Shown here: positions 15,699 to 22,863 of the stretch, piece after piece
Position numbering within the stretch: the first letter of the stretch is position 1
Layout of the letters: every line of letters begins with the position of its first letter
Assembly: GCA_052390275.1 (NCBI GenBank)
Contig: JBQTHD010000039.1
Location: forward strand, 1 to 39,399
Length of the DNA stretch: 39,399 nucleotides
From: JBQTHD01 sp052390275
Lineage (GTDB): Bacteria; Actinomycetota; Acidimicrobiia; Acidimicrobiales; AC-14
Direction of reading: 5' to 3'
The notes under the pieces: model-generated
Seen by the model: only the letters and a program-made list of their open reading frames with translations
The model's database searches: none
What the model was told of the DNA's origin: nothing
Position numbers and translations under genes: made by a program

Positions 15699-16874
15699 TC
15701 ATGCCGGCGGTAGGGGCGTGAGCCGCACGGCGGGGGCGATCGGGATCACGTACACGGGCTGGGTGATCTCGGTGCCGGCGCCGGCCATGGTGATCCGGCC
15801 GATCCCGGGGCGGGCGGTGTCGGGGATGACGATGACGACGGCGAAGTTGCCGGCGTCGTCGGCGAACACGTTGGTCAGCACGAGACTGGTAGGAGCCGTG
15901 GCCGGGTCGTCGAAGCGGACCTCCACCGGCGTGCCCGGGGGCCAGCGGCTACCGGTGACCTCGGCCTGCTGGCCGGGCTCGACCACCAGGATGCGGCGGT
16001 CCGGACCGGGGTCGTCGATGTCGATGATCACCACGCTGCCGGGTATGCGCCCGAAGACCGCCCCGGTCAGCGGATCGACCAGGATGATCACCGGGATGGT
16101 CCGGGGCGCCGGGGTGATCACCACCACCCGATCGGGCGTGAACCCGGGCCAGCGAGGCCCGGAGTAGCGAGGCGCCGACGCCACCGCCTGGGGCTCGCCC
16201 AGGGGATTGCCCGATGCGCACCGGACCCGGGGGAAGCCCAGACGGTCGACCAGCACCGAGGTGCCGGCCTGGACGATGGCCTGGCGGGCCACGGCCCGGC
16301 CCGCGGCGAAGCCGTAGTCGGTGACCCGAACGTCCACCCGCAGCACCACCGGCGTCAGGGTGGCCACGTAGCCGCCCACGTCGTCTCGGTCCACGCCGAC
16401 GGCTGCGGCCCAGGCCCGGGCCCGGGCCCGCTCGGCCTCGAGGAAGCCGACCAGGGCGGCGGCGTCGCAGGCCGGGGTGTTTCGGACCCCGCCGTAAAGC
16501 CCGGGCGCGGTTGCGCTGGTGGGCACGACCGCCGCGCCCCGCCGGGGGGCGGGGGCGGGCGGGGCAGGGGCGGCCACGGTGGTGTCGGCCGCAGGGATGG
16601 TGGTGGGCGGTGGCGGCGCGGCGATCGAGGGGGTGAAGGTGTCGGCGCCGGGTGAGTCGGCGGCCTGCAGGAAGATCTCCCCTTCGCCGGTGCCGGCCGC
16701 GCCCGTCCCGCGGGCCGGGCCCACCAGGATCACCGCCATCCCCACCAGCAGCAGGACGAGGGCCAGGGCGAGGCGGGCTCGGCTGGTGCCCCACCGGGGC
16801 CCGGTCGGGTGGCCGAGGGCCGACGCCCCGTTGTTACCCCCGGCTGGGGAACCGGAGTCGGGTGGTTCCCTCAT
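15699..16874 (-). CDS. DUF6777-type exported protein (copy 1)
   Basis: A 391-residue relative of the 13638-14699 product with the same order of parts. A 33-residue cytoplasmic-looking N-terminus is followed by one membrane helix (34-52), then GEIFLQAADSPGADTFTPSI and a Pro/Thr-rich linker. The DUF6777 core follows: PGLYGGVRNTPACDAAAL, WAAAVGVDRDDVGGYVATLT, VRVTDYGFAAGRAVARQA, and LQAGTAVLV-like VQAGTSVLVDRLGFPRVRC. The end is an Ig-like domain (VTGSRWPPGTPVEVRFDDPA to GIGRITMAGAG). The segment RIPGSVVIIDID is identical in both copies. ATG start at 16874, 14 bp after the stop of the upstream Asp-rich gene. Role unknown; surface location inferred. Confidence 0.85.
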   Translation of the reverse strand: MREPPDSGSPAGGNNGASALGHPTGPRWGTSRARLALALVLLLVGMAVILVGPARGTGAAGTGEGEIFLQAADSPGADTFTPSIAAPPPPTTIPAADTTVAAPAPPAPAPRRGAAVVPTSATAPGLYGGVRNTPACDAAALVGFLEAERARARAWAAAVGVDRDDVGGYVATLTPVVLRVDVRVTDYGFAAGRAVARQAIVQAGTSVLVDRLGFPRVRCASGNPLGEPQAVASAPRYSGPRWPGFTPDRVVVITPAPRTIPVIILVDPLTGAVFGRIPGSVVIIDIDDPGPDRRILVVEPGQQAEVTGSRWPPGTPVEVRFDDPATAPTSLVLTNVFADDAGNFAVVIVIPDTARPGIGRITMAGAGTEITQPVYVIPIAPAVRLTPLPPA

Positions 16875-16888
16875 CGGATCCAGGTCCC

Positions 16889-17812
16889 TCAGCCGCGCGG
16901 GGATCGGACCGCCGACCCCTCACGGTTGTTGGCGAACGTCGAGGCCAGCACCAGGCCGGTGCCGAAGGCGGCCGCGGCCATCCCGGCGGCTGCCATCACC
17001 CCCTCGTTGGCGATCGCGAAGGCGAACACCCAGGCGCCCAGGGTGGCGATCCCGACTGACGCCACTACTGCGCCGGTGAGGACGACGGCGGTTCCAACCA
17101 GAAGGCCGGCACCACCCAGGGCCGCGGCGCCCGCCACATTGGTGGCCGTGGCCGGCGGCGCCGGGAACCGTCCAGGGTCGCCTGACTCGGCTCCGGGGCC
17201 CACCAGGGCGGGGTCGACCGAAAGGGCCGAGGCCGGCACCGAGCGCAGTTCGAGCGGTTCGGCGTTGACCACCGCGGTGGGGCCCTCCGCCGGCGGGCCG
17301 TCCGGGGCCGGTGGAGTTGGGTCGGCGCTGGGGCCTGATGAATCCGGAGCCGGTGGGGGTGGGGTGGGGTCCGGCCGGCGGGCCGGGCCCGGAGCGGGGC
17401 GAGGGTCGGCGGGCGGGATGAAGGGGCCGGCCGGGGCCGGGTCGGGGGCCCGCGGTGGCTTGGGCTTGTCTGGTGGGGAACCCGGGTCGTCGTGTCTGTT
17501 GTCGCCGTCGTCATCGTCGTCATCGTCGTCATGGGGCCGGGTCGGCCCCGGACCCGACCGGTGGGTGGTGGGCGGGCTGTGGCCGGTGGTGGGTGTTACC
17601 CGGGCCGTTGTGGTTGGGGCCGAATGGCCATCGCCGCCGCCATCATCATCGTCGTCGTCATCGTCGACCACCTCCTCCTCGTCATCTGGGTTGGACATGG
17701 GGCCCGCGGGGCTGGCCTCAACCGAGGTGGGCCACGCCAATAGGAGGAGCACAACGCCCACCAGCAGAGCCATGATCGCCTGACTCACCCATTTCCGCCC
17801 GGTACCAGCCAT
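16889..17812 (-). CDS. Asp-rich exported membrane protein (copy 1)
   Basis: A 307-residue protein, first gene of the four-gene block. Residues 1-34 are a signal peptide (AIMALLVGVVLLLLAWPTSVEAS). Two acidic runs follow, DDEEEVVDDDDDDDDGGGDGH (about 43-63) and HDDDDDDDDGDNRHDD (about 94-109), separated by a Thr/Pro/His stretch. Then comes a long Pro-rich region and a very hydrophobic C-terminal part (about 222-300) that can form two or three membrane helices rich in Ala and Gly. A short basic tail ends SAVRSPRG. No cysteine pattern or enzyme motif is visible. GGGGGAG lies six to seven bases before the ATG at 17812. It has the same plan as the protein at 14706-15668, though direct sequence identity is low outside the acidic and Pro-rich parts. 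Confidence 0.75.
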   Translation of the reverse strand: MAGTGRKWVSQAIMALLVGVVLLLLAWPTSVEASPAGPMSNPDDEEEVVDDDDDDDDGGGDGHSAPTTTARVTPTTGHSPPTTHRSGPGPTRPHDDDDDDDDGDNRHDDPGSPPDKPKPPRAPDPAPAGPFIPPADPRPAPGPARRPDPTPPPPAPDSSGPSADPTPPAPDGPPAEGPTAVVNAEPLELRSVPASALSVDPALVGPGAESGDPGRFPAPPATATNVAGAAALGGAGLLVGTAVVLTGAVVASVGIATLGAWVFAFAIANEGVMAAAGMAAAAFGTGLVLASTFANNREGSAVRSPRG

Positions 17813-18012
17813 CGGTCACTCCCCCGTCGCAACGGTTGCTCCTATGGGTACGGTGTAACAACCGATGGAACATCGTTCACTTTTCGCACACGACCGTAAA
17901 AGAGCAGTTTGCGACCGGTTGAGATGGCGATCGGGCAGATCAGGCGGCCACCGTCGAGGTGAAGCAACTCGCTTGTGCGTGATCGCAACGAGGTATCAGC
18001 GGGACCAGCCGG

Positions 18013-18060
18013 GCGATGATCCTGAGGCGATGATCCTGAGGCGATGATCCTGAGGCGATG
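18013..18060. repeat. 14-bp tandem repeat, three copies plus a fragment
   Basis: GCGATGATCCTGAG occurs at 18013, 18027 and 18041, followed by a partial GCGATG at 18055 and a degenerate CCTCAGGCGA. It lies just beyond the stop of the TPR protein gene (18084), upstream of the Asp-rich/DUF6777 block. It is not in a coding frame I can support. Confidence 0.85.
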
Positions 18061-18083
18061 GACCCCTCAGGCGACGTCCCTCG

Positions 18084-21038
18084 TCATCGGACGACCCAGG
18101 TCACGGCGGCCTCCGGGTCGGCGTCATAGACACAGAAGGTGCCGGTGCGCACGGCATGGGTGAGGTGGCTACCCAGGGGTCCGTGGACGGCGGCGATTCG
18201 GTCGATGTCCCGCCGAAGGGCCCGGGTGACGTTGACCCTGGCCCGCTCCACCACCGAAGCGGCCCGCCGAGGACGGTCGCCCAGGCCGAATCCGCCGGCC
18301 AACTGCTCCACCAGGGCGTCGATCTCCACCTGGACCCGGGCGGCACGTTCGCCGTCAGCCCAGGCCTGGGCCTCGGTTAGATCTTCGGCCAGATCGGCCA
18401 GGCGGCGACGGTAGGCCGAACGGGCCTGGGCGTCGAGGACCTCGCCGGCGTCGTCCCCCTTACCCAGCGGGGTTCCCCCGCCCGGACCCACCAGGTCGAG
18501 GACATGGACCTCCCGCCCCGGCGAGCCCAAGAGGCGGGCCAGGTGACTGAGGCCCTGGGTGGCCCGCAGGTGCACCCTCCGGCCGCCGAAGCTCACGATC
18601 CAAAGATCGCCCTCCCGCTCCATCCGATTGTCCGCCACGATGGGCCCGCTCCCGGCCGGGTGGGCCGGGTCCGGCTGGTGACGCTGGGGAAAGACCAGAA
18701 CATTCGATGGCCAGGCGGAGTCCACCGGGTCCGGGCCATCCGAGCCCGGCGCCGCTGACCCCGATGGTGAAGGGGAGTCAGCGGCCAGCATCGAAGGGGA
18801 CCCACCCAGGGCTGCCGTTAGAGCCCACTGGGCGCTTTCCATCTCGATCCGGAAGTGCTTGACACTGACCGCCTCAGCCTCGGCAAGTTGCACGTTGACC
18901 GCGCCCTCCCGTTGGCCGGAGCCTTGCCGGCCCACCCGCAGTGCGCGTGCCGCCTCGACCTTGCCGGCCAGAACGAGCATGCCCATCTCGGCCGCCGCTG
19001 CGGCCGCCTGGTCGAGTAGTTCCCCGGCCCGGGCTTCGTCGCCTTCGATCCCGGCGCCCTTGTCGGCCCGGACGATCAGCAGGCAGGCATGGTCGAAACA
19101 GGTCTGGGCTGTCCACGCCGCAGCACCGAAGGATCGGTTTTGGGAATGGGCTTTGATGAAGTAGGCCTCGGCCTCGGTCCAACAACCCGCCAGCGTCGCC
19201 AGCACCCCCAGGGGACGGGCGGCCGAACCCAGGCACACCGCCGCCGGTCCGGCCAGGACCACCTGGCTGGCGAACGGGACCAGCGCTTGACGGACCGTGT
19301 CCCCGGCGGCGGTATCGCCAACCGCCCGGCACACCTCGGCCAGCAGGGTCAGGGCCGCCGGACGATGGCGGTCGGGCGGTACTCCCACCCCGCCCGGGCC
19401 CAAGATCGCTCGAAGTTCCTCGCTGGATTCCTCCAGTCGACCTTCCTCGGCCAGCAGCAAAGCCCAAGCCGCTCGCCAGGCGGGAACCGCCTGGTACCGC
19501 TCGGCGCAGTCGGCCACCGCCCCCTCCAGCTCGCCCAATCGGCCTTGCTCGGCTCGCAGGGCGTAAAGCTGCATGCCGAAGGTGGCCCGGGCCGCCTCGG
19601 GATGAACTGGCTGCCCGCTGCCCAGGGCTGTGGCAATGGCTTCCTCTGCCTCGTCGCCAAAACAACCCCGCCGCAAGAGATCCATCGCCCGCCAGACCGC
19701 CGAGTACCACAGCCAGGACGGCTCCCCAACCGCCTCCGCTCGAGTACGGAAGGAATATGTCTCCCGATCCAGAGCGGCCATCCGGCCCAACTCGACCAGA
19801 TCCATCACCCTCCATACCCGTCCAGCCAACGACCCCTCCCGGTCGCCGTAGGAATCGGAAAGCGCGATGAGTCTGCCGGCCAGGGCCAGCTTGTCAGTGA
19901 CGGCCGGAGACCCGCACGCCACTAGGTGGGCGGCCGACAGGCTGCGAGATTTTGACTGGGCGTCGTCCAACCGGCCGGCTATGGCCAGCGCCGCTTCCAC
20001 ATGGCGCTCCACTTGGATTGGGTCCCCGGCGTAGTAAAGCTCCTCGCCTAACCGAGCCCGGACCATGGCAGCCAGGGCGCTGTCAGCCTGGCCCAAAAGG
20101 TCGATAGCCCTCTGGAGGAGACCAACCGACACCGGGTCCACGCGGCCGATGTCGACCCACGCCCGGCTGTAGCCGAGGGCGGCCCGGGCCACACCCTCGA
20201 CGTCACCGGCCCGGGACGCCGACTCAGCCCCAGCCACGAAAGCGGCCTGCGCACCGGCGGTGTCGCCTCCAGCCCGCAGCGCTTCACCAAGTTCCACCCG
20301 CAGCCGGCCGCGTCTGGAATCGTGACTCGGGACATCGGCCCGACGCGTTCCCTCCCCGGTCTCCGTGTCCTCCGCCAGCCCCGTGTCCTCCGCCAGCCCC
20401 GTGTCCTCCGCCAGCGCTGGGCCATTAACCAGGTCCAACGCATCCAGGGCCTGACACAAATAGGTGGCGGCCTGGTGGTAGTCCATAGCCTCCGTGGCGG
20501 CGGCAGCCGCCAGTTGCGCGTAGTGGATCGCTGCCTCGGCTTCGCCCGCAGGGATGGCCCGACGGAAATGCCGGGCCATGGTGGCCAGTTGGGCACGTGA
20601 GTACGGCCCGGATCGGGCCGCCACCGCCCGGCCTGCGGCGGCGTGCAACTGTGCCCGGCGGTCAGGGGCAAGGTGCCCATATAGCGAATCGCGCTCCCGG
20701 TCATGGACGAAACTGTGGCTGCCCAACAAGTCGCCCGAGGCGACAATCAGGCCAGCGGAGACGGCCGTGTCCATGGCAAGAACGACCCGGTCGGGCCGAA
20801 GACCGCACAGCGGAACCAAAGTGGCCAAGTCAAAGGACGAACCAACCACTGAGGCCACACTCAGCACATCTCGGGTCTCGGCCGGCAATTGGGCCAACCG
20901 GCGAGGGGCCGATGACGGAGTGCCCTCGACCGGGTCCCCGATCAGCGGGGTGGGTGGATGGGAAACTGCACGTACGGTCCCTCCCGTGGGCGAACCATTC
21001 GGCTCCGATGTCTCGGTTTGGGAACCCCCCAGCCCCAC
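18084..21038 (-). CDS. TPR regulator-type protein without the ATPase half
   Basis: A 984-residue protein related to the large actinobacterial regulators that combine an STAND/AAA-type ATPase with a tetratricopeptide region. Residues about 45-150 (RRLAQLPAETRDVLSVASVVGSSF, then HSFVHDRERDSLYGHLAPDRRAQLH) match the winged-helix part that normally follows the ATPase. The middle is helical, TPR-like (about 150-740). The last 200 residues are a recognisable conserved tail: LWIVSFGGRRVHLRATQGLSHLARLLG, YRRRLADLAEDLTEAQ, ERARVNVTRALRRDIDRIA and LGSHLTHAVRTGTFCVYD. There is no Walker A or B and no LuxR HTH. GTG start at 21038, preceded four codons upstream by an in-frame TAG, so the frame cannot extend. 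Three GLAEDT repeats lie near 207-224. Role unclear; scaffold or regulator by inference. Confidence 0.75.
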   Translation of the reverse strand: MGLGGSQTETSEPNGSPTGGTVRAVSHPPTPLIGDPVEGTPSSAPRRLAQLPAETRDVLSVASVVGSSFDLATLVPLCGLRPDRVVLAMDTAVSAGLIVASGDLLGSHSFVHDRERDSLYGHLAPDRRAQLHAAAGRAVAARSGPYSRAQLATMARHFRRAIPAGEAEAAIHYAQLAAAAATEAMDYHQAATYLCQALDALDLVNGPALAEDTGLAEDTGLAEDTETGEGTRRADVPSHDSRRGRLRVELGEALRAGGDTAGAQAAFVAGAESASRAGDVEGVARAALGYSRAWVDIGRVDPVSVGLLQRAIDLLGQADSALAAMVRARLGEELYYAGDPIQVERHVEAALAIAGRLDDAQSKSRSLSAAHLVACGSPAVTDKLALAGRLIALSDSYGDREGSLAGRVWRVMDLVELGRMAALDRETYSFRTRAEAVGEPSWLWYSAVWRAMDLLRRGCFGDEAEEAIATALGSGQPVHPEAARATFGMQLYALRAEQGRLGELEGAVADCAERYQAVPAWRAAWALLLAEEGRLEESSEELRAILGPGGVGVPPDRHRPAALTLLAEVCRAVGDTAAGDTVRQALVPFASQVVLAGPAAVCLGSAARPLGVLATLAGCWTEAEAYFIKAHSQNRSFGAAAWTAQTCFDHACLLIVRADKGAGIEGDEARAGELLDQAAAAAAEMGMLVLAGKVEAARALRVGRQGSGQREGAVNVQLAEAEAVSVKHFRIEMESAQWALTAALGGSPSMLAADSPSPSGSAAPGSDGPDPVDSAWPSNVLVFPQRHQPDPAHPAGSGPIVADNRMEREGDLWIVSFGGRRVHLRATQGLSHLARLLGSPGREVHVLDLVGPGGGTPLGKGDDAGEVLDAQARSAYRRRLADLAEDLTEAQAWADGERAARVQVEIDALVEQLAGGFGLGDRPRRAASVVERARVNVTRALRRDIDRIAAVHGPLGSHLTHAVRTGTFCVYDADPEAAVTWVVR
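20365..20418 (-). repeat. 18-bp repeat coding GLAEDT three times
   Basis: Three 18-bp units (20365-20382, 20383-20400, 20401-20418) encode ALAEDT, GLAEDT and GLAEDT in the TPR protein. The units are nearly identical. It sits in a variable loop rich in Thr, Glu and Gly. Confidence 0.85.
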
Positions 21039-21162
21039 GCCAGAACGCTAGCCATCCTGCGGCCCAGGAAACAGTGCCCTATGTCTTGTGACGCTGGCCG
21101 GCTCCGTTCACTGGCGGCAACAGACCGGTTGGTCGGCCAAGTCACCGGTCCATCCGGGGCAC

Positions 21163-21876
21163 TCAGCCTCCAACGACCACCGGTCGCACGAGTTCTCGCC
21201 TAAGTCGGTGGCACTTCGACCGCCGGTGGCAACCCACCAGGTGGTCGTTGACCAGTCCCACTGCCTGCATCATCGCGTAAATGGTGGTCGGACCAACGAA
21301 ACGGAAACCAACGGCCCGCAGCGTTTTGGACAACGCCGTTGACTCAGGGGTGGAGGCGGGGAGGTCGCCCACGTTGGTCGGAGCCGGGCGGGACCCGACA
21401 GGATCGTCGCCCCCGGCTGCCGAGTCGGGGTCGCGGTCCCGATTCGGCGCTCCCCCCGCCTCTTCGGCGGGCTCGAAGGACCACATTAGGGAGGCCAACG
21501 AACCGTGTCGATCAGCGACGGTGACCATGGCCCGGGCATTGGCGATGGTCGCTTCGATCTTGCCCCGGTGACGCACGATGCCGGCGTCGCCCAGAAGTCG
21601 TTCGACCTCGGTGGGTCCGAAACCGGCCACCAAGTCAGGGTCGAACCCGGCGAATGCGCGCTGAAAATTGGCCCGCTTACGCAGAATGGTTATCCACGAA
21701 AGGCCGGACTGGAAGCCGTCCAGGCAGATCTTTTCGTAGAGGGCTCGGTCGTCGGTGACCGGCACCCCCCATTCGGTGTCGTGGTAGGCGACGTACTCAG
21801 GCGAGGCAACGGCCCAGCCACAGCGGACCAGCCCGTCGCTCCCCTCGACCACCCCGATCGAACCCCAATTGACCAT
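21163..21876 (-). CDS. tag: DNA-3-methyladenine glycosylase I
   Basis: A 237-residue Tag-family base-excision enzyme that removes 3-methyladenine from alkylated DNA. Seen: zinc-ligand pattern RCGW (Cys19) and YHDTEWGVP (His32) near the start with NDHLVGC (His and Cys) near the end; the substrate-pocket helix LDGFQSGLSWITILRKR; FAGFDPDLVAGF; GIVRHRGKIEATIANA; and FRFVGPTTIYAMMQAVGLVNDH. A hydrophilic insert of about 45 residues, rich in Asp, Pro and Gly, lies between SFEPAEE and TALSKTLRAVGF, where E. coli Tag has a shorter loop. ATG start at 21876; a GTG further in is possible. It lies 33 bp downstream of the small HTH gene on the same strand. Confidence 0.95.
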   Translation of the reverse strand: MVNWGSIGVVEGSDGLVRCGWAVASPEYVAYHDTEWGVPVTDDRALYEKICLDGFQSGLSWITILRKRANFQRAFAGFDPDLVAGFGPTEVERLLGDAGIVRHRGKIEATIANARAMVTVADRHGSLASLMWSFEPAEEAGGAPNRDRDPDSAAGGDDPVGSRPAPTNVGDLPASTPESTALSKTLRAVGFRFVGPTTIYAMMQAVGLVNDHLVGCHRRSKCHRLRRELVRPVVVGG

Positions 21877-21909
21877 CTGCCTCGGCGCGCTTCGATATGG
21901 CCGACCGGG

Positions 21910-22074
21910 TCAGCCGGAGACGCCGAGAAGGCTGACTTCCTCAGGGTCCACCCAGCCGTAGCCACGTTCGTCCAGTTGAGACGAAATTTCACCGTGACGT
22001 ATGGCCAGGAACACCGCTGTGCCGGGAACTCCGGTGAGCCTTAGCGCCTCTGTGACCTTTACCCGTTCAGCCAT
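21910..22074 (-). CDS. Small excisionase-like HTH protein
   Basis: A 54-residue frame with ATG at 22074 and TGA at 21910. The translation opens MAERVKVTEALRLTGVPGTA and ends in YGWVDPEEVSLLGVSG. The pattern VTEALRLTGVPGTAVFLAIRHGEI followed by an aromatic wing residue and a DPEEV helix fits the MerR/excisionase-type winged HTH: helix, turn, recognition helix, then beta wing. It lies 28 bp downstream of vapC and 33 bp upstream of tag in the same direction, filling an otherwise empty 226-bp gap. Codon choice is similar to neighbouring genes. It could be a regulator of the vapBC pair or a remnant of a mobile element. Not certain to be translated; there is no strong ribosome binding site (GCTGCCTC before ATG). 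Confidence 0.5.
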   Translation of the reverse strand: MAERVKVTEALRLTGVPGTAVFLAIRHGEISSQLDERGYGWVDPEEVSLLGVSG

Positions 22075-22102
22075 GAGGCAGCGTATCCACCAGGGCCTCC
22101 GA

Positions 22103-22483
22103 TCAACTGACGACGAGGATGGGACAACTCGGACCGGGAGCGGTGGCGAGACGGACGTCGGCGGTGATCAACTCGCAACCCAGGGCTTCGGCCAGAGCGA
22201 CATAGGTGGCGTCGTAGGCGGTCACGTTGTGACGCAGCTCCCAGATTCGCCCCAGGAATCCGACCACTCCGTAACGGCGGACACCCAGCATCTGCCAGCG
22301 TTGTAAGGCAGTACCAGCGCTCCCGGGGTCGGCAGCCCTGCGGGCCACCTGGCTGCGTAGTGCACTGGTCACCTCCGAATCCACGAGGTGAGGAACAGCA
22401 ACCACCTCCGTGGCCAGAAGCCGCCTGGCGTTGCAATCGTTCATCAGGCCAAGGACCACCGCTGAAGCATCCATGACGATCAC
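22103..22483 (-). CDS. vapC: VapC-type PIN toxin
   Basis: A 126-residue PIN-domain ribonuclease. The acidic active-site residues are all present: Asp5 in VMDASAVV, Glu37 in VDSEVTSAL, Asp91 in TAYDATYVALAEAL and Asp109 in LITADVRLA. The family cleaves tRNA or rRNA with magnesium and is held inactive by its cognate antitoxin. It overlaps the antitoxin gene by four bases (22480-22483), so the two are translationally coupled. The length is normal for the family. It is one of three such pairs within 4.5 kb. Confidence 0.93.
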   Translation of the reverse strand: MIVMDASAVVLGLMNDCNARRLLATEVVAVPHLVDSEVTSALRSQVARRAADPGSAGTALQRWQMLGVRRYGVVGFLGRIWELRHNVTAYDATYVALAEALGCELITADVRLATAPGPSCPILVVS

Positions 22484-22701
22484 CGCCGGCTGCGGCCCAC
22501 TTCCAGATCCGCGACGATGTCGCTAGCCGACAACCGATGGTCGTCCAGGTCCCCCAGCAAGGCCGGATTCTCAGCCCGGCGAGCCGCTTCGACCAACTCC
22601 CGCACTGCGAATGCCGATACCGACATCCCCCCGGCAGCGGCAAGCAACTCAAGTCGGGTGACGGTTTCGTCGGGAACGTTCCGGAGATACAGGGTCTTCA
22701 T
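22480..22701 (-). CDS. vapB: VapB/FitA-type RHH antitoxin
   Basis: A 73-residue ribbon-helix-helix protein. MKTLYLRNVPDETVTRLELL forms the beta strand and first helix, and GMSVSAFAVRELVEAAR the second. The C-terminal part (DHRLSASDIVADLEVGRSRR) would wrap the toxin. RHH antitoxins bind their own promoter. The gene precedes vapC and overlaps it. A TAGCAT hexamer lies eight bases before the ATG, consistent with a very short leader. Confidence 0.9.
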   Translation of the reverse strand: MKTLYLRNVPDETVTRLELLAAAGGMSVSAFAVRELVEAARRAENPALLGDLDDHRLSASDIVADLEVGRSRR

Positions 22702-22709
22702 GTTGCAAA

Positions 22710-22715
22710 ATGCTA
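22710..22715 (-). promoter_or_regulatory. Possible -10 element of the first vapBC pair
   Basis: TAGCAT on the minus strand lies eight bases before the antitoxin ATG at 22701 and fits the actinobacterial TAnnnT pattern. No convincing -35 is seen. Transcription would begin at or next to the start codon. Confidence 0.35.
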
Positions 22716-22739
22716 GCAGCGCTTAGGGGCGGCGTGCGC

Positions 22740-22784
22740 CGTTCGTGGCGAAGTGCGCAACTGTCGTTCTTGGCGAAAGTGCGC
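22740..22784. repeat. Direct repeat pair upstream of vapB
   Basis: CGTTCGTGGCGAAGTGCGC (22740-22758) recurs as CGTTCTTGGCGAAAGTGCGC (22765-22784), 25 bp apart, differing at one base and one inserted A. It lies 25-70 bp upstream of the -10-like hexamer of the vapBC pair, so it could be an operator or simply a local duplication. Confidence 0.6.
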
Positions 22785-22826
22785 GCGACATTGACGGCAG
22801 GCGACCGCAAGAGGATTCATTTCTTC

Positions 22827-22849
22827 GGGCCGTTGATGGGCAACGGCCC
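22827..22849 (-). terminator. Hairpin downstream of the DEAD-box helicase
   Basis: GGGCCGTT (22827-22834) pairs perfectly with AACGGCCC (22842-22849) around a 7-base loop. It starts 14 bp after the helicase stop on the minus strand. The base run that follows is A/G-rich, not T-rich, so it may be a weak or Rho-assisted terminator. Confidence 0.5.
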
Positions 22850-22863
22850 ACCAAACGCTGGCC

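Noticed and set aside
18013..18060. CRISPR-like array
   Set aside because: Units are 14 bp with no spacers between them, so this is a simple tandem repeat.
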